Positions 1 to 9,900 of a DNA stretch of 48,820 nt are shown here, piece by piece (the stretch's first letter is position 1; every line of letters starts with the position of its first letter). Source of the stretch: Desulfarculales bacterium (GTDB lineage: Bacteria > Desulfobacterota > Desulfarculia > Desulfarculales > Desulfarculaceae); contig JAIRYI010000046.1 of assembly GCA_031267815.1 (NCBI GenBank), positions 1-48,820 on the forward strand, read 5' to 3'. A program made the position numbers and the translations under genes. A model generated the notes under the pieces. That model saw nothing but the letters and a program-made list of their open reading frames with translations. It did no database searches and was not told where the DNA came from.

Positions 1-1970
1 TCCAGGGCGAGGCCGTAGATGGCGGTAACGCCCGCTTCCACGATGCCGCTGCCCTGGGTGAGATTGTTGGCCGTGAGATTTGTCAGAATCGTCGTCTTGA
101 CGAGCGTGAGTTGGGTGCCCTTCGGCAGGGAGGTGCCGCCCGACACGCCCAAGTTGACCGCGCTGCCCGTGATGTCGGCGGTGCCGGTCACAGTGAGCAG
201 GGGTTGTGAGACGCTCGCCGGGGCGATGAAGTTCAGGGTCGCGCTGGTCGCGCTCAGGTCGCCGTCATAAGTGGCGTTTTCGCCCCGCACGGTGAGCGAG
301 CCGTTGTCCAAGGTATGCGTCTGGCTGTTCTGATTGAAGGTAGCCCCGCCGTGCAGGGTGAGGTGCGTGGAGGCCAGCGGACTGCCAAGCTGCAAAGTTC
401 CGCTTTGTACCGTGGTCATTCCGGTATAGGCGTTGCTCGCTCCGGAAAGGGTAAGGGTATTGCCGAAGCCGGGGTCGGCGGTCAAGCCGCCCGCGCCGCT
501 GACGTTTCTGGTAAAGCCGCCGTTAAAAGCCAGCGCCAGCGTCCCTTCGTTTCCGACCGTCCCGGTGCTGATGGCGCTGGTTGCGCTGCCCGCCGCGCCG
601 GCGTCCTCCAGGCGCAGCGTCCCGCCGCTGACCGTTGTTGTTCCGCTGTAGGTGTTCGCTACAGAGAGCGTCAGCATGCCCGCGCCGGTCTTGGTCAGGT
701 CGCCTGATCCGGTGAGGACGCGGGCCAGGGTCTTATCCTCCCCTGTGCCCAGTTCCACCGTGGCCCCGCTCGACCCGAGGGTGATATCGCTCGTGGTGTA
801 TGTGCGATCAATCAGGCCGCTCCAGTTGCCGTTATGCAGAGTACCGCCATCAACGGTCAGGTTGCCCGTGGTCACAGGGTTAGTCGTATCGGAAAAACCG
901 CCCCGGCCCACCAGTTGTAAGGTGTCTATCAAGGCGGACCCTGGATTATTGAGCACTGAGGTGATTTGCAATTGGCCGTTGCCCAGCCGGGCCGTGCCGA
1001 TATAGACGCCGTCGTCGCCCATGACCGTACTTGTTGTGCCCGCTGTGGTGCGGAAAATATCGATGGTTGTGTCGCCGCTGGTCACGTCAAGAGTGCCTAC
1101 ATTGAAAGCGAGGTTGCCGCCGGTGTTCTTGAGCAGATCAATATACTGTGCGGCCAGGCTGCCCGCAAAGAAACCCACGTTCCCGCCCGCGCCGGGGTTC
1201 AGGGGGAACGTGGTGTTAGTTTGGCCATCCCCGCTGGTGATCACATAAACCCGATTTGCCGTCAAAGCGCCGCTCAGGCTGAGGCTGGCGTCATCGCCCG
1301 TTCCCCCGGCGCCGCTTGTGCCGCTGCCGTTAGGGTTTCTCGCGCCGTTGCCGCCCCGCCCGCTTTGAACATACACGTTGCCGAAGACGTTTATATTATT
1401 GTTCAGCGTCAGTGCCGCCCGGCCGCCGCCACCACCGTCGCCGCCGTAATAACCGGCGGTCGTGCCGCCTTGCCCGCCTTGCCCGCCGTTGCCGCCATAG
1501 ACATAGATGTTGTCGGCCGCCGTGTCGCTCGTATTGAGTATGGCTTGTGCGCCAACACCGCCTCTGCCGCCTTGGTGGGAGCTGTTGGCCTCACCGGCAA
1601 AGCCTACGGAGCCGCTTCCCACAACTGTTCCCGCCGTGCCGGGAGTGCTGCCGGAGGCGTCGCCGCCATTTCTGTCTGTGTGATATGTTCCGTTAATAAA
1701 GCTGGCCCCGCCGCCGCCCCCGGCATTGCCGGTGCCGGAAGCGCCATACCCTCCGCCGCCTCCCTGACCGCCAATCGAATTTGCTCCATTGGTGCCGGCA
1801 GTACCTTGGGTTGCTCCATTACCGCCGCCGCCCCCGCCGCCGCTGCCGCCCAAAATGGTAATATCCGCAGCCTGGGCGGGCGGCGGGAGCCAGGGCAGGG
1901 CCGCAAGGCCGAAGCTGAGGCAGAATACAGCGAAACAATACAGGACGGTGCGGGACAGGGTGGGGGTCAT
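1..1970 (-). CDS. Autotransporter passenger, N-terminal part (3' end outside window)
   Basis: Reading leftwards from an ATG at 1970, preceded by AAGGAG, the frame stays open for 656 codons and runs off the window, so the stop and any beta-barrel translocator are not seen. Residues 1-35 form a signal peptide (hydrophobic core, then PPAQAAD cleavage-like site). Residues about 36-200 are extremely Gly/Asn/Ala-rich (GGSGGGGGGNG and similar blocks). Further on, around residues 420-450 and 500-530, are copies of the autotransporter-associated beta-strand repeat (pattern TKTGAGMLTLSVANTYSG and NTLTLSGASNAYTG, each followed by TTVxxGTLxL). This is the architecture of AIDA-type autotransporter passengers exported to the cell surface by a type V pathway. 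The substrate or ligand cannot be told. It lies downstream of, and in the same direction as, a MalT-like regulator cluster. The family call is solid; the function is inferred. Confidence 0.85.
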   Translation of the reverse strand, partial: MTPTLSRTVLYCFAVFCLSFGLAALPWLPPPAQAADITILGGSGGGGGGGNGATQGTAGTNGANSIGGQGGGGGYGASGTGNAGGGGGASFINGTYHTDRNGGDASGSTPGTAGTVVGSGSVGFAGEANSSHQGGRGGVGAQAILNTSDTAADNIYVYGGNGGQGGQGGTTAGYYGGDGGGGGRAALTLNNNINVFGNVYVQSGRGGNGARNPNGSGTSGAGGTGDDASLSLSGALTANRVYVITSGDGQTNTTFPLNPGAGGNVGFFAGSLAAQYIDLLKNTGGNLAFNVGTLDVTSGDTTIDIFRTTAGTTSTVMGDDGVYIGTARLGNGQLQITSVLNNPGSALIDTLQLVGRGGFSDTTNPVTTGNLTVDGGTLHNGNWSGLIDRTYTTSDITLGSSGATVELGTGEDKTLARVLTGSGDLTKTGAGMLTLSVANTYSGTTTVSGGTLRLEDAGAAGSATSAISTGTVGNEGTLALAFNGGFTRNVSGAGGLTADPGFGNTLTLSGASNAYTGMTTVQSGTLQLGSPLASTHLTLHGGATFNQNSQTHTLDNGSLTVRGENATYDGDLSATSATLNFIAPASVSQPLLTVTGTADITGSAVNLGVSGGTSLPKGTQLTLVKTTILTNLTANNLTQGSGIVEAGVTAIYGLAL

Positions 1971-2033
1971 GATTTCTCCTTACTCAAGCATTTCAGATTT
2001 CAGGCGCTCTAAAAGCGGCCACGGATATCTGGT

Positions 2034-2225
2034 TCAAATATGCACTGCGTTTTTCTTTTGCCGGTACAGTCGCCCTGCACGATTCAGGGCGGGAGCGCGC
2101 CAAGGATGTCCTCCCGCCGCTGCGGAAGCCGCATCCGGCTCATCAACATCGGCGGCGTTTTGTTCTTTCAGCGATGCGGCCAGAGTAGCCGCAAGCTTTG
2201 CCGGGCCACGCTCTTCTCCGCTCAT
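2034..2225 (-). CDS. Small hypothetical protein, 63 aa
   Basis: The ATG overlaps the TGA of the 419-aa gene upstream in the ATGA manner (four shared bases), which favours translational coupling. The peptide is Ala-rich with basic C-terminal residues (RLYRQKKNAVHI) and has no motif I recognise, no signal peptide and no membrane segment. No clear Shine-Dalgarno is seen in front of the ATG. The overlap is the only evidence for a gene, so it may be chance. Confidence 0.3.
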   Translation of the reverse strand: MSGEERGPAKLAATLAASLKEQNAADVDEPDAASAAAGGHPWRAPALNRAGRLYRQKKNAVHI

Positions 2226-3481
2226 GACCGGGATGCCCGAAAAAAATCTTCACGGGAAAGCGTCCGCTCATGCTTCCGGCAATATAGGGCGCAAAGCCGG
2301 GCGATGGCCTGGATGCGCGTCATGGACAGGAAAGCGCTTCCCACGACAGGCAGACTGCCGTAGAATTTCCGGCGTTTTGCCTCCGGTGCGTTTTGCGCCC
2401 GCTTCAGCAGGGCCTCAAGACGAAAATGCGGCAGACCCGACAGGTACAGGCCGTAATCCAAAGGCTCGCAAAATTCTTGGAAATCCAGCAGGATATTCGC
2501 GATTTCCTGAAAAAGGGGGATAGCCGCCGCCAGCGAGTGAATCGCGGCTTCCCTGAATTTTTCGGCAAGCACGGCCTGAGCGGTCAGCGAAGTATGCTCG
2601 ACGCTCTTGCGCAAAACCAGCTCGCGGCATTTATTGAAGGATTCGAGATGTTCCAGAGCTTGCCGGACGCTCCCGGCATCATGCCCTTGGTCCTGAAGAA
2701 CGGCGGACGCCGGGGTCGTGATGGAACTGAAGGATCGGAACATCAGGGGCATGACGGCAAGGCCGTTCCCGCTTTGGTCCGCTTTTTTCATCTCTTCGCT
2801 CATGCGGAAAGCGGGAAGAAATCCGTCCGCCGCTTCCGCGAGCCTGTCTTTCGCCAAATTGCGCAGCCTCCATATCCCGTCCTGCTCGGCCAGAAACCTG
2901 CCGAGCGCCGTAAATTCCTCGGGCAGTTCGGACAGCGACCGGAAGCCGATGTTTCCTTTCAGCCCCCAGGGCCACTTCACCCCGGTGAGGTCTTCAAGAA
3001 ATTCGCTGGACAACTCGGCTATAGCCTGGAATCTGTCCCGCGCCCGCTCGGAAAACATCAGCATATCCGCCGCCGCTTGTTGGCATTGCCGCAGCGCATG
3101 GAAGGCGCTGACTTCCTCGCATCCGGCCAGACGGGCGAACGAGACGCGTACCTGCCCGGCAAGCTGCCCCGCCGCCGAACCGATTGCCCCGATGATATGC
3201 GTATTCTCTCTCTGGCAGCGGGAAAGGGTTTCCAGCAACGCATACGCGTCCCTCTCATACGCGCTTCCTTGCAGGATGCTGTGGGCGAGAAAGAGGAATT
3301 GCCCGGCGTTTTGCAGCAGAGATACGGTGGAAGGCAGATCGAATTCCCGCTGAAAGGCCGGCATTGCTTCCGCGACCGCGAGCGAACCGATACCGGGAAG
3401 TTCGACCGGGGAGTGCCTTTCGCTCTTTCCTCCTATGGTGACAATGACGGCGGAACCGCCTTTGCTCAGGCTGATTTCCAC
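2222..3481 (-). CDS. Unrecognised 419-aa helical protein
   Basis: The reading frame starts with GTG at 3481 behind a strong GGAGG spaced six bases away, inside the last codons of the preceding short ORF; the two overlap by 16 nt, so translation is probably coupled. The protein has no signal peptide and no convincing transmembrane segment. It is predicted by eye to be almost wholly alpha-helical, with many Ala/Leu/Glu heptad-like stretches and a C-terminus rich in Arg. I recognise no family. It is co-directional with the MalT-like regulator upstream and the autotransporter downstream, so a role in the same surface-protein programme is possible but unproven. A long ORF on the opposite strand over the same bases is Arg/Gly/Pro-rich and looks like a shadow. 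Confidence 0.65.
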   Translation of the reverse strand: MEISLSKGGSAVIVTIGGKSERHSPVELPGIGSLAVAEAMPAFQREFDLPSTVSLLQNAGQFLFLAHSILQGSAYERDAYALLETLSRCQRENTHIIGAIGSAAGQLAGQVRVSFARLAGCEEVSAFHALRQCQQAAADMLMFSERARDRFQAIAELSSEFLEDLTGVKWPWGLKGNIGFRSLSELPEEFTALGRFLAEQDGIWRLRNLAKDRLAEAADGFLPAFRMSEEMKKADQSGNGLAVMPLMFRSFSSITTPASAVLQDQGHDAGSVRQALEHLESFNKCRELVLRKSVEHTSLTAQAVLAEKFREAAIHSLAAAIPLFQEIANILLDFQEFCEPLDYGLYLSGLPHFRLEALLKRAQNAPEAKRRKFYGSLPVVGSAFLSMTRIQAIARLCALYCRKHERTLSREDFFRASRS

Positions 3482-3684
3482 GGCAGACCTCCGGATTTCA
3501 GGCTCACCTGGCCCGAAAAGGCTGGGGCGAAAACCTCGCGTTTCCGGTAATGCCGCAGGGCCTCGGTCTTGCCGAACCCGGCTGGCGTTTCAATAAGCAG
3601 GTTGTGAGAACTCGCAAGATAGGGCAGAGCCGCCCTGAGACTGCGGGGGCAATAAAGAAGAACCGCCTGTTTCGCTTGAGCCAT
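3466..3684 (-). pseudogene. N-terminal fragment of a MalT-like STAND regulator
   Basis: This 72-aa ORF carries a Walker A motif (ETPAGFGKTEA, residues 32-42) in the same position and context as the intact MalT-like regulator next door (EAPAGYGKTTA), including the preceding Leu/Arg-rich helix and LLIE/VLVE strand. After the P-loop the similarity fades and the frame ends at a TGA 30 residues later, while an intact 864-aa paralogue is 200 bp upstream. I read it as the remaining head of a duplicated regulator whose body is gone. The alternative is a small real protein that serves to deliver ribosomes to the overlapping 419-aa gene. A GGGAG lies 13 nt before its ATG, which is rather far for a ribosome site. 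Confidence 0.5.
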
Positions 3685-3874
3685 ATCAGTAACGCAACTC
3701 CCGCGTGAAAAAATGCTGGAAATTGCAGTATGGTAGCAGACGGGGAAAAATTGGGTACTGTACGAAACCTGTACGTTGTGCGCGTTTTTTTGAAAAACGC
3801 AACCGTTTTGTTGTTATCCTCTTGTAACTATTGCATTTATTTTTTTGTATTTTCGCCGAGTATTTTTTTAGGAA
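3685..3874. promoter_or_regulatory. Intergenic: direct repeat and AT-rich hairpin
   Basis: Between the MalT-like gene and its truncated paralogue are two copies of CTGTACG at 3758-3764 and 3769-3775, start points 11 bp apart (about one helical turn), and a perfect 8-bp hairpin GCGTTTTT-TTG-AAAAACGC at 3782-3800. The repeat is a plausible operator, for example for the neighbouring regulator. The hairpin lacks a T-run in either direction, so a terminator role is weak. No convincing -35/-10 pair was found. Confidence 0.35.
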
Positions 3875-6469
3875 TCACATTTTCCAGGCGACATACAGAG
3901 AGAGCAAATTTCGACGTTTTTTGACCTTGGTTTTATTCAGTATATTGGATATATGGAATTTTATGCCTCTGCCGGATATGCCCATGCTCCCGGCCATCTC
4001 TTTAACACTCAACTTGCGGAGAATGCAGGATAATACGCTAATTTCCCTGTCGGTCAGATCATGGAGTGAGGCAAAGGCATGAAGCTTTTGCAAATAAATT
4101 TCCCCGGCCGGCCGATCTCCGGCTTGGCGATCGGCGCTGTTTTCGCTGGGAGACAGTTCCTGAGCGTGAACTGTCATCAATACGGATTCACGGCCTTCCC
4201 CCATCTGTTTGGCCAACGCCTCAAGGCGCGAGAGCGCTTTTGTCTGCTTTTTGCCGGACAGGGCTTTGGCCAGTATCGGCCCGATCAGGCCGTAATTTTC
4301 CGCCAAAGGCATATAAAGGCCGTCAGGCAGGGCCAGCGCCAGAGCCTGGTTCAGTTCAGCGCGGGCCTTGCCGCGTTGGCCCAGCATATTCCAGGCCACG
4401 GCGCTGTGGATATGGCTGTAAATCAGGGCCAGCGGATAGCGCAGTTCCTGGGCTAGGGCACGGGCGGCGTCGGCTTCGCCCAGCAGGGTTTCCGGCTTTC
4501 CGCTCAGCAGCAGCAAGCCGGCCCGGCACAGGCAGGCATAAGGAACAGCCTGGGTAAACAGCCGCCGGGCAAAAGAGGCGGGGGAGTCTTGCAACAGCCA
4601 ATCCGTTGCGCCCGGCCAACCCGGACCCGGGAGCAGGCCCGCAAGAAAGGCCAGAGCCAGGCCCGCTTCCAGGCGGTCGGATTTTTGCGGGTTTTCTTGC
4701 GCCTGCCGGGCCAGGCGTTCCTGAACGGCGGCCAGTTCGCTCCCCTGGCCACGCAGGATAGCCAGTCGGCCCAGAAGCAGATCCGCCCCGATAAGAACAC
4801 TGTTCTGGCCGTTCAATTCGGCTTCATGCCGGGCCTGGCGGCAGAAAATCTCCGCCTCGGTCGCCTTGCCTCGGCAAAATAGAGCTTCCGCCCGCATCAG
4901 AGTCGCCCCGCCGCTGCCGTGTCCTTCGGTCAGGGCAACGTAATAAGGGCAGCAGGTTTCCATGTCGGCCAGTTCCGCGTCCAACCGCCCGGCCTGGCTG
5001 TGATACATGAGCAGCACGGAGGCGTTGCCGAAGGTCCAGGAATTGCTCTGTGAGATCAGGGAGGGCCTGCCGCCGGTCAGTTGGGCGGCGGCTTTCATAC
5101 GTCTGCCCATTTCCGTGATGCTGTTGTACTTGGTAAAAGCTTCCAGCAAGAGAAGCTCGCCGGCCAGGCGGTTGCGCTCCGCCTGGGGCGCAGGGATTTC
5201 CTTGATCAGCCCGCTCATTTCCGCGCACAGGGCGCTGAACTCCCGGTAACGGCCCTGGCCGAAGAACTCGAAGGCCAGTTGGATCACAGACATGGGATAA
5301 CGGATTTTCATTTCCCGCGTGCAATGGGCCGCTATATCCCGCAGGGCGTTGCCATAGGCAAGATCCGGCAGGTCCATGAGGCGGTTGTCTTCCAGGCCGG
5401 AAAGATTCAGGGCCAGAATTTTCTCAAAGTCGCGCAGGCGGTAGTAAAAGGCGATAGCCTTTTCCCGCTCGCCCTGTAAAGCGCACCAGTCCCCGGCGGC
5501 ATAGAGGATGGCTCTTTCCTGCTCGGCCGAAAGGGTTTTACGCATTTCCCGCACAAACTCCAGCAGGGTGCTGTGGGTAGCGTAGCACCCGGAATCCGCG
5601 TCAAAACGTATGAAGGCGTTGTGGCGCAGAAAGGCGATGGCCGAGGCGGGAAGTTCCGGCAGCTGCGACAGGCAGGCGGCCTGCTCTTCCGTCCAGGTCT
5701 CAAAGGGGGAAAGACGTAAGAGGAAATCCCGGCCCGCCTGCTCCAGCCCATCCCATACCGACTCGCGCAAAAAACAGGACATGTCGGAAGTGGAAGCCTC
5801 GGCAAAGCTCCCTGTTTTGCGGTAATGCCGCAAATGCAGGAACAGGGCTAGGATCCAGCCTTCGCAGCGGCGGTACAGCTCCTGTATTTGCCGCTCCGTG
5901 AGCATGGCCTCGGCGGCGGCTAGATATTCCCTGCTTTCCCCTTCCGTCAGGCGCAGATCTTCCAGAGAAATACGCAGAAAAGAGGCTTTTTCATAAAGCA
6001 TGACGCTTTCGGCCAGCGGTCTGGCCATAAGCGTCAAATGCAACCGGGGGGCGTCGTGTTCCAGAAAGGCTTTCCAGACGTAAACGGGTACAAGCTGCGC
6101 GATGCGGTGAAAATCATCCAGGGCCAGCCAGACCGGGCTGGGGCACTCCATTTCCCGCAGGATCTCCGCCGCCTCCCCGAAACTGTCCTCATCGGGCACA
6201 TCCAGACCCAGGAGCGCGGCCCCGGCTTTGGCGTCGATTTTTTGTAAGGTCCGGCACAAACGCCGCCAGGCGGAGCGCGGGGATTCCTCCGCGCAGACAT
6301 GGCGGATAAAGACGGCTCCCTTGGGCAGCAGGGGCCGCAACCCGTCCTGGATGGCCGTGGTTTTACCGTAACCGGCGGGCGCTTCCACCAGCACGCTGCG
6401 CGCGCTAAGCGCCTCGCGCAGCCTTTCCCGCAGCCGGGCGGAGAAGTACAGAGGGTTCTGCCGCTCCAT
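3875..6469 (-). CDS. MalT-like LuxR-family ATP-dependent transcriptional regulator
   Basis: The protein is 864 aa from the ATG at 6469, chosen because AGGA stands seven bases before it; the frame could extend 21 codons upstream but without a ribosome site. Residues 33-38 hold the Walker A P-loop (GYGKTT). A Walker B-like strand with Asp-Asp (WLALDDFHRI) follows near residue 120, then a long helical, TPR-like region, and the last 65 residues form a LuxR-type helix-turn-helix (LTDREISVL...SVKEMAGSMGISGRGIKFHISNIL). This is the MalT/LAL architecture: a STAND ATPase that oligomerises when it binds an inducer and then activates transcription. Its inducer is unknown. It lies upstream of, and points toward, the 419-aa gene and the autotransporter, its most obvious targets. 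A (GA)32 tract sits 158 bp before the start codon. Confidence 0.88.
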   Translation of the reverse strand: MERQNPLYFSARLRERLREALSARSVLVEAPAGYGKTTAIQDGLRPLLPKGAVFIRHVCAEESPRSAWRRLCRTLQKIDAKAGAALLGLDVPDEDSFGEAAEILREMECPSPVWLALDDFHRIAQLVPVYVWKAFLEHDAPRLHLTLMARPLAESVMLYEKASFLRISLEDLRLTEGESREYLAAAEAMLTERQIQELYRRCEGWILALFLHLRHYRKTGSFAEASTSDMSCFLRESVWDGLEQAGRDFLLRLSPFETWTEEQAACLSQLPELPASAIAFLRHNAFIRFDADSGCYATHSTLLEFVREMRKTLSAEQERAILYAAGDWCALQGEREKAIAFYYRLRDFEKILALNLSGLEDNRLMDLPDLAYGNALRDIAAHCTREMKIRYPMSVIQLAFEFFGQGRYREFSALCAEMSGLIKEIPAPQAERNRLAGELLLLEAFTKYNSITEMGRRMKAAAQLTGGRPSLISQSNSWTFGNASVLLMYHSQAGRLDAELADMETCCPYYVALTEGHGSGGATLMRAEALFCRGKATEAEIFCRQARHEAELNGQNSVLIGADLLLGRLAILRGQGSELAAVQERLARQAQENPQKSDRLEAGLALAFLAGLLPGPGWPGATDWLLQDSPASFARRLFTQAVPYACLCRAGLLLLSGKPETLLGEADAARALAQELRYPLALIYSHIHSAVAWNMLGQRGKARAELNQALALALPDGLYMPLAENYGLIGPILAKALSGKKQTKALSRLEALAKQMGEGRESVLMTVHAQELSPSENSADRQAGDRPAGEIYLQKLHAFASLHDLTDREISVLSCILRKLSVKEMAGSMGISGRGIKFHISNILNKTKVKKRRNLLSLYVAWKM

Positions 6470-6625
6470 GAATTTATCCTGTAAGATCGATAAGCCGCTT
6501 TTCCGGCCATGCGGCATCTCTCCGGGCGGCAATATTCATAGACCGGTAAGTTGGGGGCTTTTCGCCACGACAAAAGCCGCGTCGGCCCTTGCGGAAGACG
6601 CGGTTAGCGGTGTTGACGGCGCTGC

Positions 6626-6994
<369 letters not shown>

Positions 6995-9900
6995 TTATTT
7001 TGTCATTGAAAGCTCTTTCTTGATTACTCGCGCTTGCTTTTCCTCCTTACCAATGCTTTGAGGCTGCCAACCGGAAATATAATCCGAATTTTTCTGCATA
7101 AGCTTAAGTTCAGCCATGACTTCCCGGTTATCCTGGCGCAAGGCGTTAAGCAGCTCCATTTGCGGGAAAGATTCACCCATCTTGGGCTTAATGCGTTCCA
7201 GCTCCTGGATTTCCTTATCGTGATCCGCCTTGGCGTCATCTATAAATGATGCAAACTTTGCCATCCAGTTATCTATGCGCTGGAAAAAGCCGCTGACATT
7301 GACTTCCTGCTTCTGTCCATACATCAAAGTGGCAGGGAAAGAATGCCCTCCTGCCCCGGAGATTCCAACATTCAAAAAATCCTGCCCCGCTTTGACCGAA
7401 ATATCAAATCCGCGATATGTTCCCAGGGGAGTTTCGTGATAATTGACGGCAGCCTGTTTCATGGCCCTTAAAATATGCGCGCTCACTTCGCCTTTCTGTT
7501 TTTCCGAAAAACTCCGCCCTTCAACGCTGAAGTTAAATTGCTCAACCGTATTCCGGTCACGCAGATTAATGGCCGCTTTCCATTGCTGCATGGCGCGTTC
7601 ATATCGCTGCGGGGCTTTTTCCAAATATTTAACCCGGTTTTCCAGCAAATGCTGGTTGCGGATATAGTTCCGGTAAACCGCTTCCATATTTTTGAGTTCC
7701 AGGGCTAATTTGACCTGAGTAAAAATAAGATGATTGCCGGTGGCGGCCGCCTTCATCTCCGCCGCCGAGGCGGCCTCGCTATTGATGTCGTCTATTACCC
7801 GCAGCAGGCTGTCGCCGCGCCTAAACTGCTCTATACCGTTGGCTTTGCTCTCTATAGTCTGCCACATTCGGGCATCATAAGTCTGTTTAGTGGCGTAGCG
7901 GATAATTTCCAACGCAAAGTTCTCAGGGTCGCGCTGATATAACAGATTTCCCTGGCGTATGCCCCGGCCATCCCGCTGTTCCAGATCGCTGGGCCGCCAG
8001 GGCGCGTCCAGGTGGTGCAAGGCCACGATGCGCTCCTGGACATTTGTCCCCGCTCCCATTTTGGCAGTGGAGCCCATGAGAATCCGCACCTCTCCGCGAT
8101 TTACCTGTTTGAACAGTTTTGCCTTCTTAATCTCGGTGTCAGCCTCATGAATAAAGCGGATTTCCTGCTCCGGTATGCCCTTGGCCAGCAATTTCTGTTT
8201 CAAGTCATCATAAACAGAAAATTTACCGGCGGCGCTCAAAATCTCGTCCATGGATATGACCGGCTCCTCATTCTCCATGGCCATATCACCTATGCGCTGA
8301 GGATCATAACCGTCCGAAAACTCATAAGGCCGGGCGGATTGCTCAACCTCCCCAGCAGCGGCTTCAGGCAGTGGAGTCACCGCTTCCGCAGTTTTGCTTT
8401 TAAGGTTCTTGGGGGTGCTTAAATCACAAAAAACCAATTGCGTGCCTTTGTCCTGCTCCCATTCCTGCCATATACGATAAATCTGCTCTGCCGCCAGGTT
8501 TATTTTGCTGCCCGCAAAGTCCGGAGCCTCGGGGTTAATCAGCCGGTAATCAAGCCCGGCTTTGCGGGCGTCATTGGTAACTTTAAGCGGATTGTCAATG
8601 CGCGGGTCTTTGGGCAGATTTTCCATCCGGCTGATAATTTCTTCCATATAGGCGGCCTGATCCGGGGAGCGTTCGGCCACAATATTGAGAGCCTTGCCTC
8701 CCTTGATTTTGGGCACCGGAAATTTTTTACCCTCAGCTTCCGCCTGTTGGTTCAAATCCTTTTGGTTAATAACATCGGCAAAACTCCGGTAAATATTGAT
8801 AAGCTCCGGCACATTCTGAAATTTGGCAAACCGGGAGGCCAATTTATAATTAACCCCGGTGGCATCCAATTCCCAGGTATTGCTTATCTGCCCGAAGGTT
8901 GAAGCCCAGGAATCAAAGTGAAGCAGGCCATTGGCTTTAAGCTCCCGGTACTGCATATAGCGCTGAATGGTATATAGCTCGGCAATGCTATTGGATATGG
9001 GAGTGCCGGTGGCGAAGAACAAGCCGCGCCCGTTATTTTTTTCTTGCAGATAGCGGGCTTTAATATACAAATCAAATGCCTTGGCTGAACCCTGGAGGTT
9101 GCCCAGGCCGGCCACATGCTGAGTGGTGGTGATAAACAGATTTTTGAATATCTGGCTCTCATCCACAAACAAAGCGTCAACTCCCAGTTCGGCAAAGGTG
9201 ACGACTTTATCCTTTTTGCTCTCAGTCAGGCGCTTTTGCATGGCGACATTTAAACGCTCCCTGGTTTTTTCCAATTGCTTAATGCTGTTGCCGTGCCCTC
9301 TGCCTTTGGGAGAGCGCTCCTTGCGCAATTGCTCTATGGCGCTGCTCAAATCGTCAATCTGCTCTTTCAGGATTTCGGCCAGTTTTTCTTCAGGCATGCC
9401 TATTTTGCCGAAACTGGACTCAGCCACGATCACCGCGTCCCAATTGCCGGTAGCCACTCTGGCGAACAGGCGCTCCCGGTTGACTTTTTTGAAATCATCC
9501 TTGGCGGCCACCAATATGTTGGCCTGGGGATACAAAGAATAAAAGGCATCCTGCCATTGCATTAAAAGATGGTTAGGCACAACCAGCATGGGTTTTTGCA
9601 AAAGGCCCATGCGCTTTGATTCCATAATAGTGCCCACGCAGGCCAATGTTTTGCCCGCTCCCACCACATGGTCAAACAGGGCGGTTCCATCCTGGATTCC
9701 CCGCCAGATAGCCGCTTTCTGATGAGGACGCAGTGATACAGCCAAAGAGGAACCGGGCAGGGTTAAATGGCTGCCGTCATACTTGCGTGGGATATGGGTA
9801 TTAAATTGCTGGTTATAGAGCTTGGCCAGTCTGTCGCGGCGCTGTTCATCGCGCCACAGCCAATCCTGAAACGCCTGCCTCACCTCATCGGCTTTTTGGT

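Noticed and set aside
966-2012. Plus-strand open frame of 348 codons opposite the autotransporter
   Set aside because: The minus strand has signal peptide, repeats and ribosome site; the plus frame is Ala/Gly shadow.
2393-3550. Plus-strand open frame of 385 codons opposite the 419-aa gene
   Set aside because: Arg/Gly/Pro-rich composition, no ribosome site, and antisense to a gene with a strong ribosome site; a GC-driven shadow.
3782-3800. Hairpin after the MalT-like gene as a rho-independent terminator
   Set aside because: No T-run on the transcribed side and an A/T-rich stem.
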